Origin: Rhynochetos jubatus
Taxonomy: Eukaryota > Chordata > Aves > Eurypygiformes > Rhynochetidae
Direction: 5' to 3'
Length of the DNA: 64,000 nucleotides
Assembly (NCBI GenBank): GCA_027574665.1
Contig: CM050677.1
Span: 877,273 to 941,272, forward strand
Below, one piece after another: positions 38,361-52,588 of this stretch. Both the position numbers and the translations under genes were made by a program. Position 1 is the stretch's first letter; each line of letters opens with the position of its first letter. The notes under the pieces are model-generated. The model ran no database searches, was not told where the DNA came from, and saw only the letters and a list, made by a program, of their open reading frames with translations.

Positions 38361-41300
38361 AGTGGTGCCTCTGGGAATTTTGACATTCACAACTCTGTTA
38401 GCTACACACAAAAAAAGTAGTTCTTGAATATACACTTTTAAGAAGGTAGATCCCAAATGTATTAAAGGGGATATCACAGGATAGCAAAAAGGTAAACACA
38501 GCCTACATGTCAGAAATGCCTTTTCTTAAAACAGCAGTGATATGAGAATATAAACAAGTTATAGGCATATAGCAGGAACAACCAACTATAAACCACAAAT
38601 TAAATCCTGCCAGATTAAAGTATGACTAAGAGACATTTCTTGTATGTGTCTATGCATCCATTTCCATAACTCTTAGAGCAGCTGTCACACAAAAGGCACT
38701 GCTAGGGAACAAAATAAAACACTTCAACTGCAACATTTAGCCTTACATGATCCTTGAAATTTGATGAGGCAAGTAATAATGTTGTATACACAAAAACATG
38801 CTCTGAATGAAACCATACAGGGAAGAACTTTGCAGAAGGGTGCAAAAAATGAGTGGGACTCCCATATACCCACCTCCTTGAATCGCTGGTAGAGATCACT
38901 GGTGATGTGAGAAGATGGCAATCTCTGCCAAAGAAAGGTTATTAGATTCCTTTGTAATCAAGAGTAATGCTGGTGAGAAAGTATTAGCATATGGGTCATC
39001 AAAGGTGGTCTTTGGAGCAGCTTAGCATTTTAGCTGCATAAGGCCAAAGGCAGCCAAGACAGCATTTTCAAGCTGTTATCTTTTACTCTAGAAATACATC
39101 TCCTCTTCTACAATTAGACTGCTGCTGCAAGTATTGGAGCAAGTTAATTCTTTTTCACTTTGTTTTATTTATATTGATAAACAGCTATCAATTACTTAAG
39201 CACATTTAAATTCAAATAACATTTCAACAATTCTTCTTTCCTTCTGTATGTTCTGCATAAAAACAACCCTGCACTTACTCTCTCTTATTCTGTCATAGAT
39301 TAGTTGACTTTAGGTGACATGAAGACAGATTATCCTCAAAGCAACATAGTGCTAAATCTCAGACTATCAAGCTTCTTTTGATCCTTTCAAATGACAGTAC
39401 GAGAAAATAGAACTGTTAAGCACCTCACCTGTCAAAGAAAAGCTAGACTTGTATTTGATTTTAATGTAGTCTGGCTGGTACTTTAATATAATACATCTGA
39501 AAATCCCCAAGAAATCCACATCAGGCTAGAAGCAGCACTACAAGTTAGCATCTAATAGAAGTAATACTATAAAGTCACATTTAGAAAAGCAATCAGCTCT
39601 TGCTTCAGTGGGGGTGTTCACTAGCTGTAACTATGATTATTGTTGTCAGAAAAGTGGCAATATCTGATAGCACATTCAACAAGGTATCTGTCCACAATAA
39701 CTGCTTGGTTTTCAGAGAGATACAAGCCCTCCTATGATGAAAACAGGCAATATGGCTCTTTCAGAGGAAGGATTCACATTCTTTTGTCTTTTACTACTAT
39801 TTAAGGGTGGGGTGGGACGGGAGTAGTACTAAATCCAGAAGCTTTATTACCAATGGAAAAGCAACAGAGGCAGTTTCCTCAGTTGAAGCAGTATCAGAGT
39901 CATGGCTGTATCCTACAAAAAATGGCTGTAACACAGAGCATTCTCTTCCTCCCTGAACTGTTTGTAGTGTTGCCATTTAAACCAGTTACTTACCAGAATG
40001 TACAGCCCAGAGCATTAATTTTTGAAATCACTGACCTATCATGGAAATGTCCTATTTGGAGGGGTTTTTTTGATTTGTACACTCACATCACTAAGACTGA
40101 CTTAGAATTAATCTTAGCCAGTGAGCACACTGAAGGTAACAGAAGAAAAATCCAACTGTCAAGATAATAGAGAAGTCTATAATGGGAAATGATCCCAAGA
40201 ATGCCATCATCACATATATTTTCAAAGAACACACGCTGTTATATTCCGCTCTCAAAAGAGAATTTCCACTAAAGGTATCATAACTTAAAAGAGAGTTTAT
40301 CTCCAAATACATGATTTAACTTAGACTGCAGGCTAGAAGATGCACAGTACTACACTAAAGCCATCCTTGTAAAGCCCATTCAGAAAGTGATCTTGCCACA
40401 TTTCTTGCCTTTCCAGAGGAAGACTTTTCAAAGCAGTGAACTATTTACAAATACCTTAATGACAAAAGAAAAATACCATGAACATCAGACAATCTGTAAG
40501 TAATAGCCTGAACAAGTGGTGAGACACAAAGGAAGAAGGATCAATAACTCCATTAGCAGACCTGCCAAACCTCCTTACAGAGCCGAGAAAAGACAGGATT
40601 CATTTTACTCCCTATTACTAAAAGCTTCAGTCATCATCACTTTGTCTTGTAACACCAAAAGCTAATTTAGCATGCATAGTCATCACCAAGTGATGAAAGT
40701 TTTTAATTGACACTTGTGTATTATTTCTTTCTACTGTATAAATAGAAAATACATATCTAAAAATATAAAGTGTTAAAAGAATATAAAACATCTTTTTCAC
40801 TTGCTCACAATGGTAACAAAACACTACTACATCTACCAGAGCATGGGAATCCTGTTCCGGGCAAACAATTGAAATGATGCTGGTGGAACCAAAGTAGCTG
40901 CTAAAAAGATTTTAGCTTCCAGAGTCTTCTCCTTTTCTTGTGTCCTGTGGTTCTGAAGACTACAATGAAACCTATTTTTTATCTTGTGGACTTCTGGTGA
41001 GAATGGTCTGGAAAATCAGTTATTTTAAGAAAAACACCAGAAATCATAATAAAATGTAAGAAAGATTTCATTTCTCCAAACAAGAAGCATCAATATTTTC
41101 AGTCAACTGTTTTTAAAGAGGTCAATGATTTTTCCTTCATAACCCAAGCTTTAACAACATTAACTGAAGGTATTTCCTGCAGAACAAGAGTTAACATCAG
41201 GCCAAATATTTTCTTTTCTTCTCTGTGAATATACAATCTGGAGCAATAATCTCTAGTCATTGAAAGTTATATATGTTTTAAGTTAGTACAATCTTTAAAT

Positions 41301-42404
41301 TGATTAGAAAGTTTTTCTACTACCTAGATATAAATATCAAAAACCAAGCAGTAATCAAGGAATAAGCACACTGTATGACCATTGAAGGAAGTCATTCCAA
41401 TACAAGCGTATTTTTAAATCTTTCAATAAATGCAGACTGCGTATAACAGTAAGTAATTCATTTGATTTGCCAGAACACCACACATGAAATAATATAATGG
41501 AGGTTTATAGCAACACTCAGAGTTCTGATAAGGTATTCCCAGAAATACCTTTAAAACAAATTGTGTTGATTCGTAAATTACTGACATGGAATGTATACTA
41601 AGTAATTTCTTTTCAAGTTCAAGTACCTCACTGCACATTTGGAAAAGACTTTCTTGAAATTTTATGATTGAAATTTTCTGACAGACAAATATTACCTAAA
41701 ACAAACAAAAAAGGAAATGGTACTGTAAAATTAGATACAAAAGAAGTAAATCAGAAAGTGTTTTGCTCAAACAGCTGTTACCAAATGCTTGTGGAAATAC
41801 ACACACTGAAGAATGTTATTAATAGTAGCGGCAGATGGTTTTTAAATCCATCCATCCATTATAGTTAAATGGGCTATGCAAACGTGACAATATGAACGAA
41901 CAGCAGAAAGACATGGACAGTCACAGAAGTCTACATGCAACATCAGAAGATCCTCAGAGAGCAAAGCTCTGTGTGGCTGATGGAAGCGAACAGAACCACA
42001 GCTCATTGGCATGAGCCTATCTGACCATAATTTCTTGGCATCTATGCTTCAGTGTCTGAAAAGTTCAACTATATTTCAGAGGAGTGAAATAATTTATGAA
42101 TTTGGCTGGTATTGAAAACTCATGTAACTTCCAGTTCATAACCCTACCTTTACATCTTATAAATTAAGCATTATGTGAAATGGCGTGGCTGCAAATTTCC
42201 ATCCTTGTTCCCTGTGGAGCTACTTGCTATTTTATTATATTTAACACAATGTAGATACCATAACACAACATTTATGCTGTAAGTTCCTCTGATGTCCTAA
42301 GAGGATTGAAATGTTTCTTTTTTCCCAGCTAAAAAATATCCTGAAGTTTAGTTTGATGAATTTTTGCTTCTTTGGTCAGGTTTTTGGGCAGGATTGAGTT
42401 GGTT

Positions 42405-42450
42405 TGGGGTTTGTTTTTTTTTGTTTTGTTTTTGTTTGGTTTGGTTTTTT
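42405..42450. repeat. T/G-rich low-complexity tract
   Basis: TTTGTTTT and TTTGG units on the plus strand, similar in composition to the tract at 38.3 kb. Confidence 0.8.
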
Positions 42451-43948
42451 AATTAAGAAAATCCTCAAACTAAAATTCACAGAAAAATAAGCTTCACCAG
42501 ACGTGACAGTATTCTCACAAACCATTCGTGTGTCAAGGTTTGGGGAGAGGAATGTAGCTGAATATTCATTTGCAAGCCTAGAAGTATATGCGTATAAGAC
42601 ACGGTTCCCGCCAAAATTTGATGACAGCAGGTCTGCTAAGAAGGCAAAGTTCACAATATATTACAAATTAAGAATCAGAAAGTATTATCAGAGGGAACTT
42701 ATTTAAAGATGAAAATCCTTGAATCACAATAAGTTTGGAAATATTGCTTTTAAAAATATTTAATTAAATATATATTTTATTCTGGTCAGGGAGTTGTGGA
42801 TAAAGAAAGAGATGTACCACAATTTTTAATGGAAATACAAAGACTGGTGAATTATGTGTCATATTTGAACTGTAAATGTCAGAAGGAAGACAAGCCTTGA
42901 AAACTGAAACATGAATCAGATATCCTTCATCTAGTTCTGGTTGTCAGAAACCCATCGCAAAATTTTGTGCAAGTCAGGAAACATCCAGGTCTCATATTCC
43001 ACACCTGGAATTTGAGCTGGCTGAGAAGTGCTATTTACCTACTGAATTTTCTCCATCGTTACTACAACTAGGTGAAAATGCCTTCTGGTCTATTTTCAAA
43101 TTTGCCAGATGATAAGATGATGTAAACTAATTACTATAGCAGCATACTGAGTACATGCAGTCCCTCCTGCTACAGCACTTTCCCATGAAAGGGGATGAAC
43201 AAACAGTTCATAAGCAAACAACATAAAATGTACATAAGTTTGTAAGTGATTTCACTGCAATCATTGGTGTGTTATAAATGTCAAGAGAGCCATAAATTCC
43301 CAGTAATTAACCATCAAGACAGGCCTCATTTAAAGGCAGTTATTAAATGTTGGAAAAATTAATTAAGCTCAAATGCCAAATATTAAAAATTAAATCTCTA
43401 AGTGACAGAAACTTGTGTTTCAATCTATAAGCTTTTCAATAAGAGATGGAATTCAGTTTTTGAGAAGGTTTCAAATCCTGGAGAGCATGGCTTTATCTCA
43501 CTTCCTTAAATTTAATTTGCATAAATAAAAAATAAAGGAAAGGCTGCAACATCCAGGGTCCTAACAAATTAAGAAGAAATTCAGTAAGTTGAAAAGAAGA
43601 ATCATCTGGCCTCTGGTCCACATGATCATGATCATTAAATGTGTCATCAGTCAGCATAAACCTCTATGACTTGCAAGTTAAATGTTATTTCAAACAAGCT
43701 TCTTTCACAGACAATTTCTTGTTATTGCTATCATCAGTTCTGCTAAGCAATGTTACTGCTAAGCATGTGTATTCATCAGCAATGTGCAGCAATCTACAGC
43801 AAACACAAACTTGGTGTGAGCACACAATTCATTGTTTTTGAAAAAATGTAATTGAACACTATTAAGAGAAATATTTTCATATTTAGAAAACTCCCACTTC
43901 AAACTTATCCAGTTTTTTGTTTTTCAGGTTTTTTCCTCATTTCAATTT

Positions 43949-43951
<3 letters not shown>

Positions 43952-43988
<37 letters not shown>
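43952..43988. repeat. T37 homopolymer
   Basis: Thirty-seven T residues. On the minus strand this would be a poly(A) tail, but the sequence on its 5' side in that reading shows no recognisable gene or SINE body. Confidence 0.9.
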
Positions 43989-43990
<2 letters not shown>

Positions 43991-46381
43991 TTTAGCTAGG
44001 AATCTGCAGTGCAAGGATAAGCTGTTGCACACAGGCCAATATAATGACTTCTTGTTTAAATAATCTAATACATGTAGTGTTCTTAGGTAATACTTTCCTG
44101 GTCACAGAAACATTGTGCATTCTCCTATAAGTGTTTGCTTAACTTGGTGAGAAACCAGAGTTAGACAACCCACAATGTACAAATTTTGAGTCAGAGACAC
44201 ATTTAAAATTGTTGGCCAAAGCTTTGATCCCCTAAGAAGGAAAAACAAATTCGTAAACAAAAAGCAAGTTTCAGGCTCATCACTATTCTTTTCCTAGTAC
44301 CAGAGGGTTTTAAGTAAATTTGCACATGCAATCATTTACTAAGTAGCTGGATAACAACTTATTAGATCATAATATGATCTAATATTTAGGTTATGCATAT
44401 CAGTAAATTAAGAACTCAAACCTCAAACTAGTACAAGTCAGCAACTCCCAATTCCCTATTTGTGCTACCAAGACAGGCCGAGATAGTTGTGCAAGTCCAT
44501 CCCTTCCCCCCAGGATACTCCTTGGCCAGAGCTCTTCAATCTAAACTGAAAGAGGTAATCAGCATCTCACAAGATCTGACCTGAATTTTCCTCTTAATTT
44601 CCATCTATCCAGAAGTTTACTCATGCTATGAGTCATATTCTGAGTTAGACTTTTCTAGCACCAGGAAAGAGGATCTAACCGAATTTGCCAAGAGTTTAAT
44701 AAGCATCACAGTTTAATTAGCCCATTTATTTTTACTTACAGCTCTGCATGAGACCAAGACATGCGATTTAGAAAGAAATACAAAAATCCATCTTCTACTG
44801 AACAATTCATCATCCTCTGTACGCTCCCCAGTAAGAATATTTTCAAAGGTAAAATCTCAACTTAAGCACATTTTCCAGAAAATAATGACCATTGATCCAA
44901 ATCTTTATACAACTAATATTTAAAGTATAACTAAGGTTACAAGAAGGAAGAAGGGCATTTTGTTATTATTGACAGTAGTAAATTCAGTTGCCATTGATGA
45001 AGTAGTGTGTTTATTAAACCAAAACAGCAAAGCAAAGCTGAATTAGCAAATAACAGTCAGAAAATACAGTGCACAGAAAGTGGAAGGATTTGTACTCTGG
45101 GGAAAGGCTCACAGAATGAAGACAGAGAAGAATAATGAAGAGAATTAAGTTGGAGAGGAAAACATGATGGGAAGAAAACAACAGAAGATGATAAAAAAAT
45201 TTTTTAAAGGATTGATGCTCTTTGGTAACATTATCCATTTTTCTGGATACAATTTAAGATAGTTCTCAAAATCAGGTTATTTTACATAGTCTGGAAATAC
45301 AGAATTAAACATCTTGTCAGCACAGTTTCTTTAAATCTCCTTTACTTACCTTCCCTAAGTACACTCTTACTGAAACTGAAATGAGTTCTTTGATGCACAA
45401 GAGAGAAAATGCCAGAAGGTCAAGATGCAGCTTCATTGTAACTACTTAAAAGAACATTGTGTTTCTCTGCTTTCTTTCACACCATACTATTAATTTAATA
45501 CTAAGTTTCTCCAGCAAAAATAGTCCATTTAGTGTAATAACTGCAAAGCATCTACTAAGCAATGAACAAACATGCTACTGTGTGTTTACAGAACAATATG
45601 AAGTTATGGCCATTTACATCTAAGAATCTGGTCTACAGTTCCAGTAAGGAACAACAAAAAAAAGTGCTGAGGGCATCTGACAAAAATCCAGGATATATTT
45701 CAAATCCTCACACCCCATTCTGCAGATACGTTGAACTACGTCCCATTATAAGCCTGAAAATCCGATACACTGGTGCTCTATAAAGCCAGAATAAATCCTT
45801 TATTGTGGATCCTGCCTGCCCTTCCCTCATCCCTAAATAATAGCTTTCTTTAATGCTCTCTTCACCAAGAATAAATAGAGACTCAGTTTAAGCTGAAATG
45901 GAAGCCAAATATGACTGGGCTTGAGTCTTGTTTTTTTTTTTTCCAGCTCATCCAGAGTTCCTGTGGTAAAGCCCATTAGGAGAGCATGAAGGCAGATAGC
46001 TCAAAGCCCACATAGTCATTCTGGATTTAAATACAGATTGGAAATGAATGTCCTGTGGATAAATGCCTGTGAAAAACCCAGAGTAGAATAAGTGCTTGGG
46101 AGATTAAGAGATTTACTGTAACCTCTGTGAAAGCTGAACATTTAAAGGGCAGGAATTCTTCATTTTTTCAGTCAACAAACTTAAAGGGGCAGAGATTTTA
46201 CATTAGCTCAGCAACTAATTAAAAGCCTTCTGTACGTGTATGCACCTGTGAATATACACGCTTATTTTTATAAGTCAGCAGATGTATGTTACTAATAGAT
46301 TATGCAACTATTGTGGTCAGCAAAATAAATATAAATGTTAGATGTTGACTTTTTTTTTTTTTAATGGCAATTCAGCTAGTT

Positions 46382-46440
46382 CATAGAATCATAGCATCAT
46401 TTAGGTTGGAAAAGACCTTTAAGATCAAGTCCAACAGTTC
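46382..46440 (-). mobile_element. CR1 3'-terminal fragment, about 60 bp
   Basis: CATAGAATCATAGCATCAT followed by TTAGGTTGGAAAAGACCTTT and AAGATCAAGTCCAAC. This is the reverse complement of the well-conserved CR1 3' end, with the ATTCTATG octamers at the left, so the element lies on the minus strand and is extremely 5' truncated. Confidence 0.85.
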
Positions 46441-49400
46441 TCTATATTACTCAAGATCTCTTACCGAATTGAGGGCAAATAGTTTCTTCTTCTTACTAGA
46501 ACAATGCATCCTGAGTGATAGAAACTTCATATACAACTTGATTGTGTAACTCTCCTTTTTTTCTGCTTGCTTCATCATTTTTCCTACCCTTTACTCATGG
46601 GAATTATAAACCTAGGCATGCTGAGGAATTGCTATGACAAACGTGCCAGATTTTACTTACCATCTTCTTACCCAATTCTTCCCTTTAAAGCAGGGAGATT
46701 GCAAGAACACGTAAGTATTCACGTGTACAAACAGCAGACATCTGTTTCACACCAAAGGCCAAATATAATAGTAACTTGACTGAAAATCTTGCTTTCCAAA
46801 CAAGCCCACACCACATAGAGACAATAGCATATACTGAGTCCACATTGCATGACTAATCCTGCTCATGCTTTGCTGTTTCTGAAATTTTGAACATTCAGAA
46901 AATGTAATACACAAGCAAACCTTTGAAATGGAAGTGTGACGGCAGATTTTTGCACATTCACCTAAACTGCTCGAGTGCTATGTATCAGAAAGCGTATCCA
47001 GATCTGGGAGACTGTCACCATTCTCTATGATCAGAGTCACCAGCTTGCCTACCCTTCATCTATCCCTGGCCTATATTGCTCCCTTTCAAACTGTAGCCAA
47101 GAGCAATATTCACATAAATATCTTCAATACAGCAAATCCCTAAGGATTCTACCAGTGGGATTCATGTAAAAAATAAACATAATCACAATCCTACACATCT
47201 GATCTCACCTCCCAAAGGCATTTAAAAAAATCACAGATCAAGCCCCTGAGCATTTACTCAGAACAAACGCTTCCAGAGTTTGGCAGTAGCAGCTTAAGAC
47301 ACCAAGGAATTGCCAGATAAATTAAATACCCATCGGTTTGTTTTGGATTTTTTGGGGTTATTTTTTTTCCCTCATTGTGAAAAGCCAAGGGTTTTAGGGT
47401 CTAATATACCTGTGAGAATACATTAAAAAACGTTGAACAATAAAAACTTGTTAATTTGATCTTCACAATGGAGGAAGAAAAAAACCACTAACAAACTTCA
47501 GAACAATTTTGTAAACATCATGAATATGTGGCTGCCAATACTTTCAGCATTAATAGGGGGAGTTCAGAATGAAGCTGAAAGGGAGCTTCCGAGGGAATTA
47601 TTTCTTTGCAATTTAATTTGTTAGAAAATAATGTCTGAATGGCAAGTATCACCAATAAAGTCAAGCAAGGAGCAAAAAATGGCTGCATGCTGAAAGTAAT
47701 AAGTATTTTTTATTCCTTTGTAATATTGTTTTTGTACACAGTGAAGGTAACAATATTGCTATTTGTTTATGGAAGAACAGAATCAGGGTATAAGGAGGTT
47801 ATGTACTTTCACTTGCAGTGTGTGCTGTGTACAGGCAAAAAGGAAAGTTTGATAGATTTCTTCATTCCAGGGCAACCATTTAATATTTGGGTTTCAAACA
47901 GTAAGACATTGTAGAGATGCAGGTTAAAATCCCCAAAAGATATAAGAGCACTTCACAGTTCAATTACTGGTTTTGGAAGATGAAAATACCACCAAGAACC
48001 TACCTGTATATTAGTAAATCCACAGAAAGATTTTCCTAAATATAACCTTAATATTACCATACTGTGTATTCAGCACTGTTGTCAAGATAAGCACTACTTG
48101 CTAAAGACAACAAGACCATAAGGAATTCCACGTAACAGAGGAAAAGGAGGGAGAGAAAGCCAAGGGCATTCCCATAAAGCATTAACTTCCACAAAAAGAA
48201 ATTAAACCTTCATTTTAAATTTTGATGCTACCAACATTTTGTGCTATTCCTAGTATTACTCTAGAGTCTTCACATAACTTCTCCCTTACACAGTGATAAG
48301 GGTAACAGAATCCCCATCCTGAAGATTGCCAACATAGCAGATATAATATTACCATATGGTGTTAAATAATTCCACAGGTATCACGACCTAATTAAACAGT
48401 GTCAGAAGAACAACTGATGAAACTGCAACATGACAAAAATGCTACGGGTCTTTTTATAGTCCAAAAGAGTTTTCTTCTAGAAGAGTTAAAAGTTAGGTAT
48501 GTTTTATATTTCTATGAGAAAAGTTCCAAGGCTCACCCAACTTTATATGCAAGGAAATCTGGATTCCTCAGAGGAAATGTGTGATTCATTGCTGAGTACT
48601 TTAGTGTTCAAATGGTATGTTCTCTAAACTGAGATAAATCCTTCTTGTGTTGAGCCAGGCAGAAAGGGATATTTCCATTGTATCTTCTTGCCAGTATTTA
48701 TATGGGGTAAAAAGTACAACGCAGAAGTTGATTTTCTTGAAACACAGTTCCAGTTATTAAGAACTTTTTGTTTTTAAGTTGTATAGCATGGAAAAATTAT
48801 CTTAAAACTCTGCGTTACAAACAAAGCAGAAAATGAGGTTTTCCTGTAAATTCAAAAAGTTGAGAAGTGCCACAGTTTAACTTTGAAGTCTTTTCCTTGC
48901 TCAAAATCATGCAGTTCTCAGATAAGCATTTCAATTAAGTTTTCCTCAGATAAGGACTATGAATTCTTTTCCTAAGGTTCCCTGAAGAAGGAGGAGAAAG
49001 AAATGAGAGGGTGGTAGGGCGGGAGAGAGTACTGGTTTTTTGCACATCTTCACTTTGTCAGCTTGCAATGAGGGAACATTCTAACTTCTGCAGGGTAATT
49101 TACACCCACCTACCAGTGCCTGGTAAAAGGACCCCACCATCCGATGGGGAAATATATGAACCAGGTGATCAAGTGAGTGTGAAATAAATTCCATGAAAAT
49201 TTATAGTAATTTCCTTAATGACTTCAAGATGGTCAGGAAGTAAAAAACATTTTATGTCCTGTCAGGTTTTCAACTACTTTGACATACAAGACAAACAGTT
49301 CCCTCCCATATCCCGCAGTCTTCCCCATACTTGTTCATTTACCTACTCTAATTATTTTCTACATTTGTATTTGCCTCTGCAAGTTAATCCCAACCTATAA

Positions 49401-52400
49401 AAATGAATTTTCATGCCTCATTTTCCCACCAAATCAAGAAAAAGCACTGACCTAGCCCCATCCTACTATCCCCTCATTAGTTAGTCTCCTCATGCCACAG
49501 CATCAATATCCTTTTATTCTGCATAAAAGTAAGTTTGTTCAGGGGTTCATGCCACTGTTCACAGGGGGTTGTGAAGGACATTTTACTACCAGAGAGAGTG
49601 TTTCTCCATGGGAACCAAGACCTTCTAAAGTTTTCCATGAGGTTAAACAGTATGAGTCTAACCTCACATACTGTTAGAGTAAAATGGTCTAGTAGGAAGC
49701 TGCTGTTGGCCTGATTACTGCCAACAGTAATGGGTAATATCTTGCCTTTCCCATAGGGCTTCTTTGGGTCACAGTGAGTGGTTTTCAACCTTACACAACG
49801 TCAAGAAAAAGGAGCCTTAGGCATCTCACTCTGTACACAAAATAAACAAAATGGGCACATTTGAAAATCCATGCTGTGCTTTGTGTACATGCTCCTGTCT
49901 GCTTTGGTTTCAAGAATGTTGTGAAGCCCTTTATTATCAAAGGAGTATAAAGGATGAAGCAGATACCTTTTGATCCCCCCTTTCTCTTCAGAAACCGCAC
50001 TATAAAGTGCCGGTTTGTGTTTGCACACACTGCCTCAGCCACCATATTTTAATGACATCTGATCTACAGCAGGTGAAGTGCAGAGCATGGAAAGCCCTGT
50101 CAGAACACATTAACCATAAATCCTTTGGGTATCCACAAACAGTAAGTCATGGTGACAACTCTCTTTCTGGGTAACATTGGCGATCCACTGAGCTTGACTA
50201 CTGAAGCTTTCTATGATGACACTTAAAATATCCAGTTAGTTGGCAGAAGAAAAAAGTAATATTATGAAGATCATTCCCCAAAGAAATTTTTAAAAGAGTG
50301 GATATAGGAAGGGATATGTTTGTACTAAAAAATACCAGGGATATCTTAATAGCACTGAACAGTAATGGCACCACTTCATATTCCTAGTGAAAACAAAAAA
50401 CCTAAACCTGTTGCATAAAGATACGATTTTTCAATAATCCTATCAACGATTAACATATATCTAGAGATCTGCCAAAAGTAATAACACCTATTCCTCTTAA
50501 GTATTGGTTTGCATCAGTCATAACATAATATGAACACTAAAGTGTGAGAGGCTTTCTTCAGTGTATTGAACAGAAAAACATAAAGATTTAAGAAAGGGGA
50601 AAAAAACCTTAAGTCACACTGTGTAAGAGCAGGTTCTCTGCATTATAAAATTCGCAGCATCAGTGAACAAAAACACATTAGAAGAATCAGCTTTCCAGAG
50701 CCATTAAGGATTAGGAAGCTTTATTCCTACTGATGTTCACCTGAAAACATCATCAGTATGACTTCCGATTTGACAAAATAAACACATACTGTTCGGAAAA
50801 TTCCTTTAAAAAATAAAATATTGCATCTCCTCAGCAAAAAACATATCCGCTACATTTTTCAAAGATTAAAAACTAACTAGCCACTGACTACCATGCAGAA
50901 CTGACTCTAAGAAAATAGGGAGATTGTGCCCAAGTGCACACCCTATAAGCCCACAGCACTGGAATTTTTCTTCCAAAGTAGCCCAAGAGCTAACATATTT
51001 CTGTGCAGACTAAGAATAATCTGTAGCATGATTTCTGTGTATGTGCATACATGTATGTATGAATATATAATCACCATACTCAGAAGCACACGTTGTCAAA
51101 TCTAACCTGACCATCTAGTACTCTCTTAATGTGGTTAAGGAACTTTTGTAGGATGGACTGTGTGCGGTATCAAAGGAATCACAAAAGAAGCAAATTATTT
51201 CCCCCACAACAAATTTACAGGTATACAACAGATTAAACTAACCCACAGTCCGAACTTTTCACTTGTACTAAAATACAAAGCAATTTATGACTATTTACTT
51301 CTTGAATATTGTAGGACTATTTTACTTGTTGAATAGTACACTGAGACTTCTATGCCATCTATAAACTCATTTAATTGTCTTTCTTTAGCTATAGCATTGT
51401 TTGTTTCCACTATCTTTTAATTTGGAGTATTCATAAGACCAGAGAGGCTTGCCACTTTTCTTGAAACAATTTCACAGTACTAAGTCTTTAAATGCCAACA
51501 CAGCAATTCAGAATAATATATATTTTTCAAAGCTTGGCAGTTCCAGGATCTTTTCTTTGACTTTCTCAAGCATATTTCATCTGTTTGTGACAAGGGTCAC
51601 TGACATCAAAAGAGTCAGTGACAAAAACCAAATAAAAAACAGTGAATTATTATGGCAATGGTTTTTTCTTAAATATTTCAGGATTTCAAAACACTGGGAA
51701 TATTCTGTTACTGATGAGTGGTACTTTTGATACTAGCTTATGATTATAACTCTAAATAGAGAACTCTATGTTTCTTTCAACTTACAAAAATTACATTTTA
51801 GTTAATAATCATATTTTTTCATAATGAGTTGTGATGTGTGAGGAAAAGACAACACACAAAACCAAAAAAAAAAATTACAAGAAGTTTTATATCAACTACT
51901 GGATCATTTTTTTAATGAGCTGTTTGCACACTCCCGTGTTTACATGACAAAGTCTACTGTTGACATCTTCAATGGTTTACATTAAAAGTTAACGTATTTT
52001 AAGAAAAATAAGTTTGAATGGTTATTAATATTGGCCTGCCATAAAGACCAAGTCTGCCTTAATGCATCACTGAACAACATGCTACTTACTGCATCTGGTC
52101 TTCCCTCTGTCACCACTAACAAGAGAAGAAAGGTTAAAAAACACGATCCATATATACTAGTAGCATTGTTCACAGATTTCCTCTTTTAGAGAACAAGAAT
52201 TTTATTTTGATAATCTTTAACTAGATAGACTGTAACATGCATCATAGCAGCTCTGACTGTATGCTACAGGCAATTTGATGAAAAAAAAAAATGCTAAAAA
52301 AGGCTTCACCAGTTTGTTTTACATCACAAAATCTCAAAGCCTTTCTAAGAATACAGGTTTTACTGGTTTAGGGTGGGGGATTTTGTTTGTTTGTTCTTTT

Positions 52401-52588
52401 TTCCTCTGTCAAATAACATCAGCATCTTGACATTCAGAGTGGAGTTTTCCTAGCTTTTTTTACTTTTTAAACACACAGCTATGAAGAAAAATCCAAGCCT
52501 TTAGCTGTATGTATCTTGATCCTGATGTAAATTAAGCAAGTAGGCCCCTAAATCTTTAAAACTGAAGTTTTCCCAGCGTATTTTCTAC
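46441..52588. other. AT-rich noncoding DNA, no gene seen
   Basis: No recognisable domain, RNA gene or repeat family. Overlapping minus-strand frames at 49,477-50,045 have no motif I know. A 9-bp inverted repeat (GTCACTGAC/GTCAGTGAC) lies at 51,596-51,622. Confidence 0.45.

Larger units (their letters stand above)
36291..46381. other. AT-rich noncoding DNA with low-complexity tracts
   Basis: No gene or mobile element is identified. It contains TTTG-rich tracts at 38,265-38,360 and 42,405-42,450, a T37 homopolymer at 43,952-43,988 and a small perfect hairpin at 37,912-37,933. Confidence 0.45.

Noticed and set aside
43952-43988. T37 as the tail of an antisense processed pseudogene
   Set aside because: No gene-like or SINE-like body is recognisable next to it and no target duplication was found.
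49477-50045. Minus-strand frames as a possible gene
   Set aside because: Two overlapping frames share the same DNA without any known motif, signal peptide or conserved block.
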